Source: Neobacillus mesonae
GTDB taxonomy: Bacteria > Bacillota > Bacilli > Bacillales > Cytobacillaceae
Reading direction: 5' to 3'
Assembly (NCBI RefSeq): GCF_001636315.1
Contig: NZ_KV440949.1
Span: 99,703-163,702 of the forward strand
Length of the DNA: 64,000 nucleotides
Shown: positions 42,164 through 51,926 of the stretch, in pieces
Layout of the letters: every line of letters starts with the position of its first letter
How positions within the stretch are numbered: position 1 is the first letter of the stretch
Notes under the pieces: model-generated
Told to the model about the DNA's origin: nothing
What the model saw: only the letters and a program-made list of their open reading frames with translations
Databases searched by the model: none
Program-made: the position numbers and the translations under genes

Positions 42164-44893
42164 CTACTTCTCCTTACTATAAAGCCAAACCTGCATTAGC
42201 GATAATAGCTGTTCTACGTTAATGGGCTTGCTGATATAATCCGTTGCGCCGGCCTCTAAACATTCTTCCCTGCTTTGCTTCATCGCCTTTGCGGTCAAAG
42301 CGATGATAGGTAACGCTTTATATTCCGGCAGGCGGCGAATTTGGCGCATCGCTTCAAACCCATCCATTTCAGGCATCATAATATCCATTAATACGAGATC
42401 CGTATCTGGATGATTCTGCAGCACCTCAAGACCTTCCCGGCCATTTTCCGCCACAATAATTTCCATTTCATAGATTTCAAGGGCGACAGTTAAAGCATAT
42501 ACATTACGAATATCATCATCTACTATTAGAACCTTTTTATTTTTCAGATTTGATTTCGTCCGTTGATTAATAGGGGTGATATCTGTATCTGACTCCTCGT
42601 AAAGACTGATGGCCGCTTCCTCAAAAGCTAAATTACCGCCTGATAGACTTGGCTCTCTGTATGGCAAATACAATGTAAACGTACTTCCTTCTCCTTTTGT
42701 ACTCGCTACTTCAATAAAGCCATCCAATAATAGAGCAATTTCCCGGCTTATTGAAAGTCCCAAGCCAGTACCGCCATATTTACGGCTTGTGGTGCCGTCT
42801 GCCTGCTGAAACGCATTAAAGATTACTTTCTGCTTTTCTTGGTCAATGCCAATTCCTGTATCTATAACAGAGAATGCAAGCATGGACATACGCCTTGGAT
42901 TTCCTTTAGCGGAAGCTTCATTAATCTCCTTCAGCACCTTCTCAACCTTTAATGTCACACTGCCGTTCTCGGTAAATTTAAAGGCATTGGAAAGGAGGTT
43001 TTTCAAAATTTGCTGTAACCGCTGTTCATCTGTTTGAAAGCTTCCAGGTAAACTTGGGTCCAGCTCCATCATAAATCGAACCTGCTTTTGGTCCGCAAAC
43101 GGAGTAAACTGCTGCTCAATAAACCCTAGAACATCACAAAGTTCCACTTCTTTCGTGTTAATATCCAATGTACCCGATTCGACTTTTGCCAAATCCAACA
43201 CATCATTGATTAAATGGAGCAGATCATACCCGGAGGAGTAAATCGTCCGAATATATTCCTCCTGTTTTTCTGAAAGATTTCCTTCCTTGTTTTCAGAAAG
43301 GATTTTGGCTAAAATAAGTAAACTATTAAGCGGTGTTCTTAACTCATGCGACATATTGGCCAAAAACTCCGATTTATATTGTGAGCTGACCTCGAGCTGC
43401 TGGGCTTTCTCCTCAAGCACACCCTTTACCTTTTCTATTTCTTCATTCTTGTGTTTTAATGCATCATATTGTTCCTCTAGTTTTTCATTTGTTGTCCTTA
43501 GTTCTTCCTGCTGCAGCTGAAGCTCTTCTGATTGAGCTTGCAGCTCTTCCGTCAATGTTTGCGATTCTTGCAATAACTTTTCTACCTTTTCATGGTTCAA
43601 AATCCGATTGATCCTAATTCCTATATTGTCCAATGTTGCCTCGAACAGCTTTAACTGCAATGGATTAAAGGTCTCAAATGAGGCGATTTCCATTACTGCC
43701 AAGACTTCATCTTCATTTTGAACCGGTAAGATGATGATATTTTTAGGGGGGCTTTCCCCCATTCCTGAGCTGATTTTCAAGTAATCATCAGGGACATCAT
43801 TTAACAGGATTGGACGCTTTTCCAGAGCACACTGACCAATCAGGCTTTCACCAAACCGATAACGGCTGTCGTTATTTGAATCATCCATGATGGCGTAGGA
43901 GGATATTTTTTTAAAATAATATTCCCCGTCCTCCAGTTCCTTCATATAAAAAATTCCGCAGCTGGCACCTGCCATTGGTACCAGCTTCGATATGAACAAT
44001 TCCGCGAGTTCCTGGACATTTTCTACCTCAGGATTGATGGTAGCGATATCGGCAATTTTCCCATTCAGCCAGCTCCCCGCTTCCGCCTCTTCTTTCAGCT
44101 GTTTCTCTAGCAAACTATGCTTCTCCAGTGCATCAGCCATTCTATTAAAGGAAACGGCAATTTCTCCCAATTCTCCTTTCGCCGATATCTCAATTCGAGG
44201 TATCGATTCAAAATTACCGGTTGCCGCATTCCTCATTACATCTGTAACTTTGTTTAAATTATTTGTCACGCCTCTAATAATCCAATATGTAAAACCAATC
44301 CCGATGAAAAGAGCAACGGCCAGATAAATGTAAATCATTGTAACAGCTAAATTGTACGTATCTTTTGTTCTGAAGAGTTCACTTTTCAGCTTTTGCTCCT
44401 GCAATACAGAAACCAGATTGGCAATCTGCAACATTCTATTTCTTGTTAGTTCCGCCTCCTGCCAGAAGGATTCCGGAAAATCAAATTTTTCATTCATTTT
44501 TTTGGCGGCCAAAGCTTGCTGTCCCATATTCTGATAGGATTGATGCAATGTTTTATATTTAGCGAGCAGCTCCTGTGCTTTTACCTCCGTGTCCATTTGC
44601 TGCAGCGATTCAAGTGCCGCATGTATATTCGTTTGTGATTCTTCCCAATCATGTTCAGCCTTTAAATGAGCTTCATCATAACGATCCGTTACAATCAACC
44701 CCAACTCTAATCCGATTCTAGAAGTCTCGTATTTCATCACGGAAGCCTTTTCTATTCTTTCATTTAAGCCATTCACCACATCATTCATTTTCACAGTTGT
44801 CTGTTCAAGCATGTTTAATAAAATGACGGCAATAATGAGAATAAACAACAATAAAAAACCAACACTCGTATAAAGCTTTGTTTTAAGTTTCAT
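42164..44893 (-). CDS. Hybrid sensor histidine kinase with CHASE3-like, HAMP, GAF and receiver domains (RsbK-like)
   Basis: A 909-aa membrane sensor. TM1 about 8-28, an extracytoplasmic four-helix segment of about 150 residues (CHASE3-like), TM2 about 185-206, HAMP (about 207-260), GAF (about 290-430), a long glutamine/glutamate-rich coiled coil (440-505), HisKA with NMSHELRTP (His516), HATPase (GTGLGLSI) and a C-terminal receiver (VLIVDDDIRN; Asp837 in LMDIMMPEMDG). ATG at 44893 follows GATGGAGGAAA. It resembles RsbK of the B. cereus group in domain order. First gene of the signalling operon. Confidence 0.9.
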   Translation of the reverse strand: MKLKTKLYTSVGFLLLFILIIAVILLNMLEQTTVKMNDVVNGLNERIEKASVMKYETSRIGLELGLIVTDRYDEAHLKAEHDWEESQTNIHAALESLQQMDTEVKAQELLAKYKTLHQSYQNMGQQALAAKKMNEKFDFPESFWQEAELTRNRMLQIANLVSVLQEQKLKSELFRTKDTYNLAVTMIYIYLAVALFIGIGFTYWIIRGVTNNLNKVTDVMRNAATGNFESIPRIEISAKGELGEIAVSFNRMADALEKHSLLEKQLKEEAEAGSWLNGKIADIATINPEVENVQELAELFISKLVPMAGASCGIFYMKELEDGEYYFKKISSYAIMDDSNNDSRYRFGESLIGQCALEKRPILLNDVPDDYLKISSGMGESPPKNIIILPVQNEDEVLAVMEIASFETFNPLQLKLFEATLDNIGIRINRILNHEKVEKLLQESQTLTEELQAQSEELQLQQEELRTTNEKLEEQYDALKHKNEEIEKVKGVLEEKAQQLEVSSQYKSEFLANMSHELRTPLNSLLILAKILSENKEGNLSEKQEEYIRTIYSSGYDLLHLINDVLDLAKVESGTLDINTKEVELCDVLGFIEQQFTPFADQKQVRFMMELDPSLPGSFQTDEQRLQQILKNLLSNAFKFTENGSVTLKVEKVLKEINEASAKGNPRRMSMLAFSVIDTGIGIDQEKQKVIFNAFQQADGTTSRKYGGTGLGLSISREIALLLDGFIEVASTKGEGSTFTLYLPYREPSLSGGNLAFEEAAISLYEESDTDITPINQRTKSNLKNKKVLIVDDDIRNVYALTVALEIYEMEIIVAENGREGLEVLQNHPDTDLVLMDIMMPEMDGFEAMRQIRRLPEYKALPIIALTAKAMKQSREECLEAGATDYISKPINVEQLLSLMQVWLYSKEK

Positions 44894-45200
44894 ATTTCCT
44901 CCATCTCATCATCCGGTCAGCCGGTTTTCTACATTATGTATGATGTCCAAAAAAACCTTGGAGCAGTGCTCAATTTCGTTAAATATCAAATCTTCAAATT
45001 TATCAGTAAACTATATTATTGCATTTATTTTACTTAATATTATTATTATCGTCCACATAATATTTACTTCTTTTCGTAATTCCTTTCATTCTCCCCTTAA
45101 TCATATCTTAATTTTCAAGTAAAGAAACTGTAATACTATTCTATCTTTTCATCTCATAGAAATAGTGACTAAACAAGCTATCATCTAGGAGGAAAAGAGA
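44894..45200. other. Intergenic region between signalling operon and sleB-like gene
   Basis: This 307-bp divergent gap is A/T-rich and holds the ribosome binding sites of both genes (GGAGGAAA and AGGAGGAAAAG). I see no convincing sigma-A promoter pair or RNA motif; a GGTTTTTTTGG run and CCGGTCAGCCGG near 44917-44928 (small hairpin) lie in the kinase leader. Confidence 0.5.
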
Positions 45201-45809
45201 TTGAAAAAAATAATTCTAGCGCTTACAGTAGTAATATCGATTCTATTTGCTTCACCAGCATTCGCTTATACGGTTAAAACCGGGGATACAATGACAAAGA
45301 TTGCAAGGGAAAATAACCTGACATTAGAGGATTTGGCAAAAATGAATCCGCAAGTTAAAAACCTTGATTTGATATATGTTGGACAGACTATACATATAAT
45401 GGAGAAAGAGGCTGAAAAAGCAAGGCCGAAAGTAAAAATGGTCACAGGCTATTCGGTTTCCGAGCTCGATCTACTTGCGAGATTAGTAAGGGCGGAGGCG
45501 GAAGACGAGCCGTATCAAGGTAAGGTGGCAGTTGCCTGCGTGGTGCTTAACCGTGTCGAAAGCAAAGCGTTTCCAAACACAATTAAGGAAGTTATCTATC
45601 AAAAGAGGCAGTTCCAGCCCGTTCAAAATGGACAAATCAACAAACCTGCGAATGATGATTCTATTAAAGCTGTACAGGAAGCATTGAAAGAGAAACGCCA
45701 GATCGCCGGCGATTCCTTGTTCTTCTATAATCCTGTCATTGCGACCAGCCGCTGGCTCGATACTAGAAAGACAACACTTGTCATTGGCCGGCATGTATTT
45801 AAAAAATAA
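45201..45809 (+). CDS. LysM-SleB/CwlJ-family cell wall hydrolase
   Basis: A 202-aa exported protein. Signal peptide about 1-22 (ASPAFAY), one LysM domain (YTVKTGDTMTKIAREN, 23-66) that binds peptidoglycan, and a C-terminal Hydrolase_2 domain (RLVRAEAEDEPYQGKVAVACVVLNRV with the probable catalytic Glu; QFQPVQNG; GDSLFFYNP). The family hydrolyses spore cortex or peptidoglycan (SleB lytic transglycosylase-like). TTG start at 45201 follows AGGAGGAAAAG. Precedes an RMD1-family gene by about 30 bp; probably co-transcribed. Shorter than full SleB, so a vegetative or spore-associated paralogue is possible. Confidence 0.9.
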   Translation: MKKIILALTVVISILFASPAFAYTVKTGDTMTKIARENNLTLEDLAKMNPQVKNLDLIYVGQTIHIMEKEAEKARPKVKMVTGYSVSELDLLARLVRAEAEDEPYQGKVAVACVVLNRVESKAFPNTIKEVIYQKRQFQPVQNGQINKPANDDSIKAVQEALKEKRQIAGDSLFFYNPVIATSRWLDTRKTTLVIGRHVFKK

Positions 45810-45841
45810 GCCCAAGCAACGAACGGAAAAGGTGATTATGA

Positions 45842-46678
45842 ATGAAGGACATGACATTTAAAGCATTTGCTGTCACGAATGAAATTGATTTAAACAAAAT
45901 TGCGGTTCATTGCGGCATCCCTAAAAAATTCACCTGGGAGCAGCCGTTGATTTTGAAAGGAAGCGTTCTATCAACCATCTTCGGAAAAAAAATAGAAGAC
46001 TCACAAATGGTTTTGGTTTTTTCATTCGGCAGTATCGTCTTTATTAATCTTTCCCACCCGGAAGAGTTTCTTACCTTTTTAAAATATATCCATACCTTTG
46101 AACCTGACCTTGACATCAAAAATAAAGACAGATACACGGATGATTACAGCCTTCACATTCAAAAAACGGAAGCCCTCCAGCTGACAGACGAATATGTCGT
46201 TGTCCCAGAATTTGAAGATTATTATCCTGAATTAATCTCCACCGTCATTGCCAAATCAGTGGCGCTGGAAAAAACAGAAGAACAGCTGGGGAAAATTCAC
46301 GACAAGCTCGAAACGATGATTGACCGGCTGGAACGCGGCAAACTGCGGATTGGTAATAAGGAGCTGGCCAGAACAACGGCGAAGATTGTCCGCCATGAAT
46401 ATAATACGCTAGCCTATATCATGATCCTCGATAAGCCTGATATTACCTGGACAAGCAGTACGGCGAATGATTTTTATGACCAAATGACAGAATTCTTCGA
46501 GTTAAATGACCGTTATAAAATTTTGAAAAGTAAAACGGACATCTTATATAACATCATGGATGGTTTCTCGACCATCAGCCACTCTATCCGCGGACTATTT
46601 GTTGAATGGATCATTGTCATATTGATTGCCTTCGAAATTGGCTTAACGATCTTGCAAATACTAGGATGGCTTCCATAA
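45842..46678 (+). CDS. RMD1/DUF155-family protein
   Basis: A 278-aa protein with a soluble N-terminal region (FKAFAVTNEIDL; SQMVLVFSFGSIVFINL), a helical middle part (SVALEKTEEQLGKIHDKLETMIDRLERG) and a C-terminal hydrophobic tail (WIIVILIAFEIGLTILQIL, about 256-274). This fits the RMD1/DUF155 family, whose eukaryotic members affect mitochondrial or sporulation functions; the bacterial role is unknown. ATG at 45842 follows AAAAGGTGATT. Confidence 0.8.
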   Translation: MKDMTFKAFAVTNEIDLNKIAVHCGIPKKFTWEQPLILKGSVLSTIFGKKIEDSQMVLVFSFGSIVFINLSHPEEFLTFLKYIHTFEPDLDIKNKDRYTDDYSLHIQKTEALQLTDEYVVVPEFEDYYPELISTVIAKSVALEKTEEQLGKIHDKLETMIDRLERGKLRIGNKELARTTAKIVRHEYNTLAYIMILDKPDITWTSSTANDFYDQMTEFFELNDRYKILKSKTDILYNIMDGFSTISHSIRGLFVEWIIVILIAFEIGLTILQILGWLP

Positions 46679-46693
46679 GCATTATGTTTCTAT

Positions 46694-46722
46694 ACAAAAA
46701 AGGACGGCCGCGGCCGCCCTTA
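46694..46722 (-). terminator. Terminator after the lactate permease gene
   Basis: On the minus strand AAGGGCGGCCGC pairs with GCGGCCGTCCTT and runs into TTTTTTG. The stem is GC-rich. It also lies 16 bp after the convergent RMD1-family stop. Confidence 0.8.
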
Positions 46723-46728
46723 CTAAAT

Positions 46729-48504
46729 TTAAAATGATTTATTATTACTAATCAGGATATTAGCCCGTTTTTGATTGGTGGCAATAATGTAAATTGCTGC
46801 CACTGCAATCGCTGCCGCAATAAACGATCCAATATTAAAGATCCCTTCCTGCGAGTACCAAACAATCGAATACCCGATTGACCCTGCCAGGAGCGCGTAG
46901 TAGGTAAACGGAAACAGTGTTTTGCGTATAACCGCCCCTTCCCTGCCGACGAGACCAACCACCGCTGATGCTGCGACAACGTTATGCACGCAAATCATGT
47001 TCCCGGCTGCTCCGCCGACTGCCTGCAGCGCCACAATCCATGCAGGGTCAACGCCAATTTGTGATCCAACATTGAACTGGAATAAAGAGAACATCATATT
47101 ACTTACGGTATTACTGCCGGCAATAAATGCTCCAAGCCCGCCAATGAAGGTGGCAAAAAACGGCCAATACTCCCCAGCCAGTGCTGCTGCACCGTTTGCC
47201 AGTTCAATCGGCATCTTATCAAAACCGGCCGCACCGCCGCCAGTGTTGGTGAATACCTGCACCATTGGAACAGTGAAAATAAGTGCAGTGGAAGCAGCGA
47301 TCGTTGTTTTCCCTGACTGTGCCCAAGCTCGTTTGTATGCGCTTCCATTCATACCGTGAATAAAGAACGTAAGAATCGAAACAAGTATGAAAATCGTCCC
47401 CGGTGAATATAACGGCTGAAAACTCGCACTAACTTCGGAGCCAAAAATATTGGAAACCTGCAAATTCCAAGCCTTCATCCAAGCATTCAATGGAAGCACT
47501 GTCAACCTTGTCAATACAAGGAATAATCCGACCAGTATGTATGGCGTCCAAGCGCGCATCATGCTCATGCTTCCATTTTTATGGGCAATATCTTTAATTT
47601 CGATATTACCGGTCCATTCCGGATCCCATTTAGATTTTTCTTCAAAATCCCATGCTTCTTCTTTTGGCGGCAATAAGAAACCTTTTTTCGCTGCCGAAAC
47701 AACAATCGCCAATCCGATTAATCCGCCGGTCATCGATGGGAATTCAGGTCCTAATACATTCGCCACAATCACATAAGGAATTGTCATCGCGAATGCGGCA
47801 AACAATGCAAATTTCCAAACCTTAATGCCTTCGGTGAAAGATTTATTTTTGCCAAAGAATCTTGTCATTAGGGCTACCACAAACAGTGGAACAAGCGTGC
47901 CAGAAATCATATGGAGAATTGCCGCTTTACCGGCAATATCCGAAATAAGCACCATAAAATTACTTGCGATGCCGCTATCGGCGGATAAGCCAGTATGAAC
48001 TCCGACAAGAATCGGTGTCCCAACCGCTCCGAAGGTTACCGGCGTACTTTGAATCACCATACCAGCAATAACCGCCGCCATTGCCGGGAATCCGAGCCCA
48101 ACCAATAATGGCACAGCCACTGCAGCTGGTGTCCCGAAACCGGAGGCTCCCTCAATAAAGGAACCAAACAGCCAAGCGATAATGATCACTTGAATCCTGC
48201 GGTCCGGTGATATATCGGTAAAACCTTGCCGAATCACCTTAATCCCGCCGCTTTCCTGCATTGTGTTTAATAGTAAGATGGCACCAAAAATAATGAATAA
48301 CAATGTTCCCGCGACGACAAGCCCGTTCACCGACGCTGCCGCCACTGTTGCCCCCGGAACCTTCCAAACAAATAAAGCAAGTCCGACCGCTACCAAGTAA
48401 GAAATCGGCATCGCTTTACTTGCCGGCCACCTTAGGCCCACAAGAAAGACTCCTACCACAAAGATGGGCAGCAGTGATAGAAACGCTAGCATTCCTGTAC
48501 CCAT
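46729..48504 (-). CDS. L-lactate permease
   Basis: A 591-aa, about 13-14-segment LctP-family transporter. [18 protein letters not shown], the glycine-rich [19 protein letters not shown] and [20 protein letters not shown] are diagnostic of LctP/GlcA-type lactate/glycolate permeases. ATG at 48504 follows AAGGAGACATGG at close spacing. Imports L-lactate or glycolate by proton symport. No lactate oxidation genes are nearby. The divergent 216-bp gap to the PP-loop gene shows no RNA motif. Confidence 0.92.
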   Translation of the reverse strand: MGTGMLAFLSLLPIFVVGVFLVGLRWPASKAMPISYLVAVGLALFVWKVPGATVAAASVNGLVVAGTLLFIIFGAILLLNTMQESGGIKVIRQGFTDISPDRRIQVIIIAWLFGSFIEGASGFGTPAAVAVPLLVGLGFPAMAAVIAGMVIQSTPVTFGAVGTPILVGVHTGLSADSGIASNFMVLISDIAGKAAILHMISGTLVPLFVVALMTRFFGKNKSFTEGIKVWKFALFAAFAMTIPYVIVANVLGPEFPSMTGGLIGLAIVVSAAKKGFLLPPKEEAWDFEEKSKWDPEWTGNIEIKDIAHKNGSMSMMRAWTPYILVGLFLVLTRLTVLPLNAWMKAWNLQVSNIFGSEVSASFQPLYSPGTIFILVSILTFFIHGMNGSAYKRAWAQSGKTTIAASTALIFTVPMVQVFTNTGGGAAGFDKMPIELANGAAALAGEYWPFFATFIGGLGAFIAGSNTVSNMMFSLFQFNVGSQIGVDPAWIVALQAVGGAAGNMICVHNVVAASAVVGLVGREGAVIRKTLFPFTYYALLAGSIGYSIVWYSQEGIFNIGSFIAAAIAVAAIYIIATNQKRANILISNNKSF

Positions 48505-48720
48505 AAAACCATGTCTCCTTCCCTTTTTTACAGATATTTTCTGATGAAAAATGGCAATGATGGCATGACTCTATTTATTATAGCATGATAAATCCAGTAA
48601 ATTGGTTTATTATTTCAAAAATTCTAAATAATTAGTCGACAAGAATTTACATAAATATATCACTCCAATTTTATGCTAAACTATCTTTATGACAATCAAA
48701 TAATGATAGGATGATTATTC

Positions 48721-49392
48721 TTGAAAAAACGCATTGTGGTATCATGGAGCGGCGGGAAAGATGGCTGTCTTGCCTTACATACTCTTATTGAACTGGGTTA
48801 CGAGGTTGTTTCACTAGTGACAACCGCACCAAAAGAATTAGGCCGGACCTTTGGTCACGGTGAACGGACAGAGATGATCACATTACAAGGAGAAGCACTC
48901 TCTATACCTGTTCATTTTATCGAATGCACCTTTGATAGCTATACGGAACAATTTATCCAAGACCTGAAAGATTTGAAAAATCATTATCAAATATCCGGGA
49001 TTGCCTTCGGGGATTTGTATTTAGATGGCCATCGTGAGTGGGGAGAAAAAGTGGCAGATGCAGCTGGTGTTGAAGCTATCTATCCGCTATGGACGAAACA
49101 AGAAGAAGCGCTTGAATCACTAGAAAAATTTGTGCACTCCGGCTATCAAGCGATCGTCATCCGTATCCGTGAAGATATTTTAGATGAATCATGGCTTGGC
49201 AGAATAATAGATGATTCTTTCGTACGGAACATTCAACAGACCACCAGCTGTCCGATGGGAGAATCAGGTGAATACCATACATATGTCTTTGATGGTCCCC
49301 TTTTTTCCAAGAAGATTCAATTAGGAGATAGTGAGCTGATCCAGTTAGAAACAACAAAGAAGCTTGAATTCAAAAGCATCCAATTGGTATAA
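48721..49392 (+). CDS. Diphthine-ammonia-ligase-type PP-loop ATPase
   Basis: A 223-aa protein of the Dph6/adenine-nucleotide alpha-hydrolase family: VVSWSGGKDGCLALH PP-loop (8-21), ALSIPVHFIE, the conserved GIAFGDLYLDGHREWGEKV and the C-terminal SGEYHTYVFDGPLF. Bacteria lack diphthamide, so the true reaction is unknown; it may amidate or activate a carboxylate using ATP. TTG start at 48721 with AGGATGATT upstream. Two terminators follow. Confidence 0.88.
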   Translation: MKKRIVVSWSGGKDGCLALHTLIELGYEVVSLVTTAPKELGRTFGHGERTEMITLQGEALSIPVHFIECTFDSYTEQFIQDLKDLKNHYQISGIAFGDLYLDGHREWGEKVADAAGVEAIYPLWTKQEEALESLEKFVHSGYQAIVIRIREDILDESWLGRIIDDSFVRNIQQTTSCPMGESGEYHTYVFDGPLFSKKIQLGDSELIQLETTKKLEFKSIQLV

Positions 49393-49399
49393 AAGGTTT

Positions 49400-49432
49400 T
49401 GTCCTTCATTTTATGATGAAGGATATTTTTTC
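49400..49432 (+). terminator. First terminator after the PP-loop gene
   Basis: GTCCTTCAT and ATGAAGGAT enclose a short loop, followed by ATTTTTTCGG. A second, similar hairpin follows at 49451. Confidence 0.8.
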
Positions 49433-49450
49433 GGTTTCCTATCACGGTTT

Positions 49451-49485
49451 TGTCCTTCATCCGCCTTAAGAAGGACATTTTTTAA
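49451..49485 (+). terminator. Second terminator after the PP-loop gene
   Basis: TGTCCTT and AAGGACA with TTTTTT after the stem. The two hairpins share TTTTGTCCTTCAT, so the second may be a duplication of the first. Confidence 0.8.
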
Positions 49486-49653
49486 TTAATACCGCGGTTT
49501 ATGTGAAAACGTTCTCAATCCCTTTAGGACAACGAATCAATTTGAATTGCATTTATTTTTTGAAAAAAATAATTTTCATACTATTGAGTTTATTGGAATA
49601 ATATTCTATAATACTTTACATCATTAAAAGATAGATAAAGAGGGGATTTTAAC

Positions 49654-50622
49654 ATGAAAACTTTAGAGCGTATCAGTCAATTTGCTGGAAATACGTTTGC
49701 GATTTGGGTGCTGGTATTTGCCTTTTTAGCATTCTTTGCGCCATCCGGTTTTACTTGGATTGCACCGCATATTTCCTTATTATTAGGAATTATTATGTTC
49801 GGGATGGGGTTAACATTATCGGGCAGCGACTTTAAAGAAGTATTAAAACGTCCAAAAGATGTAGCCATTGGCGTGGTCGGACAATTTTTAATTATGCCGG
49901 GTCTCGCTTTTCTGCTCGCTAAAGGATTACAGCTTCCGCCTGAAATTGCTGTAGGTGTTATTCTGGTAGGCTGCTGTCCTGGCGGTACTTCTTCAAACGT
50001 TATGACATTCTTGGCAAAAGGAGATGTACCTTTAAGCGTTACAATTACATCATGTACTACAATTCTTGCACCGGTGGTAACGCCTGCTTTGATTTTGTTA
50101 CTAGCAAGCGAGTGGATCCCAGTCGATCCTAGCAGCCTGTTAATGTCAATTCTTCAAATTGTTATTGTACCAATTGTTCTTGGAGTCGTCATTAAGAAAC
50201 TATTTAATAAACAAGCTCAGGCAAGTGTAAAGGTTCTTCCATTAGTGTCTATAGTTGCAATCGTTGCGATTGTGACGGCAGTGGTTTCTGTCAACCAACA
50301 AAATATCGCCAAGACAGGATTACTTATTTTCGCTGTTGTTATTTTGCACAATGTCCTTGGTTATCTCATCGGCTACTTATTCGGTAAACTGTTTAAGATG
50401 GATCTTTCGAAGAAAAAAGCCGTTGCCATTGAGGTTGGGATGCAAAACTCCGGCTTAGGCGCCGCCCTTGCCGCTGCTCACTTTTCCCCATTGTCTGCTG
50501 TACCAAGTGCGATTTTCAGCGTATGGCATAATATTTCCGGGCCGATTCTTGCCACCATCTTCACCCGGATGAAGGAAGAAAAAGCGGCTCCTGCTGTGAC
50601 CGGAAAAACTCTAACAAAATAA
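49654..50622 (+). CDS. Bile acid:sodium symporter (BASS) family transporter
   Basis: A 322-aa, about 9-10-segment membrane protein. Conserved: MFGMGLTLSGSDFKEVLKRP, VGCCPGGTSSNVMTFLAKGDVPLSV (the BASS sodium/substrate crossing motif) and EVGMQNSGLGAALAAAHF. ATG at 49654 follows AGAGGGGA. BASS members carry bile acids, pyruvate, pantothenate or other organic anions with Na+. Substrate not deducible; B. subtilis YocS is a relative. Confidence 0.9.
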   Translation: MKTLERISQFAGNTFAIWVLVFAFLAFFAPSGFTWIAPHISLLLGIIMFGMGLTLSGSDFKEVLKRPKDVAIGVVGQFLIMPGLAFLLAKGLQLPPEIAVGVILVGCCPGGTSSNVMTFLAKGDVPLSVTITSCTTILAPVVTPALILLLASEWIPVDPSSLLMSILQIVIVPIVLGVVIKKLFNKQAQASVKVLPLVSIVAIVAIVTAVVSVNQQNIAKTGLLIFAVVILHNVLGYLIGYLFGKLFKMDLSKKKAVAIEVGMQNSGLGAALAAAHFSPLSAVPSAIFSVWHNISGPILATIFTRMKEEKAAPAVTGKTLTK

Positions 50623-50623
50623 G

Positions 50624-50665
50624 AAAAAACACCTTTGGTTTATACAATAGCCAAAGGTGTTTTTT
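50624..50665. terminator. Bidirectional terminator between BASS and LCAT-like genes
   Basis: AAAAAACACCTTTGG and CCAAAGGTGTTTTTT, a perfect 15-bp inverted repeat with a 12-nt loop, A-run on one side and T-run on the other, so it can stop transcription from both convergent genes. Confidence 0.93.
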
Positions 50666-50666
50666 C

Positions 50667-51791
50667 TTATTTTAATTGTCTAACTGACCCGTCCAAAACC
50701 GACCACCAAGGGGGACCTGAAGAGGAATCTAAATTATTACCCAATAAAAACCTTGTTACTAGTGTTTGGATTCGTCCATCATTTAACATAAGTGAGTGCA
50801 TGGCGATATCAGTCCATTTTTTCTTTACTGCCAGCGTCAAAATTTTCTCCTTATAGATCTCAGCACTATCTAATGAAACAACACCATCTCCATTACCATC
50901 GGCACCTTTCGATTCAAAATTGAAGAAATTTTTTGCTCTGCCATCCGGGCTTAGCGGCTGAACAATCACTTTATTTTTCGTTTTTTCACCCTCACCTGCG
51001 ATAATGAGGATTCTTTTCCTGACCTCATCCGGGAGTTCTGTTAAATTAAGCATAGCTGGATTTTGCCTATCCCAGAAAGCTTTAATCTGCCGAATCCTAT
51101 CAAGAAACATTGCTGGATCATCATTCCCAATATTGGATTGCCAATGATCTGGATTAAATAGATCAAATTCCGCACCGTTTTCAAAGACAATTGCATTCTT
51201 ATAGGTTGGACATAATTCATAGACAGATGGAAATGTACGGGCAATTTTTCTGAATTCATCATTAGAATTGAACAATGGAAACTTAAAACCGCCTTCGCCT
51301 GCGGTTAAAGCGATCAGTGATCTGACAGAGCCTTTAAATGGACATGCCGCCAATACCGCGTGGTCAATCACTTCATAATTCCCTTGTAACTGCTTTAAGT
51401 AGCAGCTGAAAATCATCGCACCCATGCTATGAGCAACAAAGTTGAAGGAGTTGATTCCTAGTTTCTCCTTAAGATATTCAACATAAGCGGCTAGTTGTTG
51501 GGCTGTTTCAGCGGAAGATTTTCTCCAGTCATAACCAAAAATATAAACCGGCATACTTGTCTTGTGTTCCAAAACATATACCACCTGCCGATAAGGTAAA
51601 TCCTCCACATCACTTCGTTCGATGATTGATTTTGGCTTGACCTCAAATCGGCTGTCCTGCTTTAATGCCAAGTCATAAATCGTTTCATATTTGCTTTGAA
51701 CACTAGACCAAATCGTATCAAAGTTTAAGGTATTCGAATTTACCAGCTTTGTTCCTTGCAAACCAGGGATTAAAATAACAGCACGAGACAA
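50667..51791 (-). CDS. LCAT-like alpha/beta hydrolase
   Basis: A 374-aa alpha/beta hydrolase of the lecithin:cholesterol acyltransferase group: VILIPGLQGTKL at the N-terminus, FGYDWRKS, the nucleophile elbow VAHSMGAM (Ser122) and a C-terminal GADGNGDGVVSLDSA with candidate Asp and a later His (MHSLM). No signal peptide, so cytoplasmic. TTG start at 51791 follows AAGGGGGGAG. Probably an esterase, lipase or acyltransferase; substrate unknown. Confidence 0.85.
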   Translation of the reverse strand: MSRAVILIPGLQGTKLVNSNTLNFDTIWSSVQSKYETIYDLALKQDSRFEVKPKSIIERSDVEDLPYRQVVYVLEHKTSMPVYIFGYDWRKSSAETAQQLAAYVEYLKEKLGINSFNFVAHSMGAMIFSCYLKQLQGNYEVIDHAVLAACPFKGSVRSLIALTAGEGGFKFPLFNSNDEFRKIARTFPSVYELCPTYKNAIVFENGAEFDLFNPDHWQSNIGNDDPAMFLDRIRQIKAFWDRQNPAMLNLTELPDEVRKRILIIAGEGEKTKNKVIVQPLSPDGRAKNFFNFESKGADGNGDGVVSLDSAEIYKEKILTLAVKKKWTDIAMHSLMLNDGRIQTLVTRFLLGNNLDSSSGPPWWSVLDGSVRQLK

Positions 51792-51888
51792 ATGGCTCCC
51801 CCCCTTAAGGCAATGAATAATAATTACATACCTTTTTTTTCTTAATAATATATGAAGAGTAATCAGTTCGCTAGGTCCATTTTCCTCA

Positions 51889-51926
51889 AAAAAAGGAACC
51901 CGTTAATTAAAACGGCTCCCTTTTTA
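51889..51926 (-). terminator. Terminator after the 157-aa membrane protein gene
   Basis: AAGGGAGCCGTT and AACGGGTTCCTT form an imperfect stem on the minus strand followed by TTTTTTT, starting at the stop codon. Confidence 0.8.
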
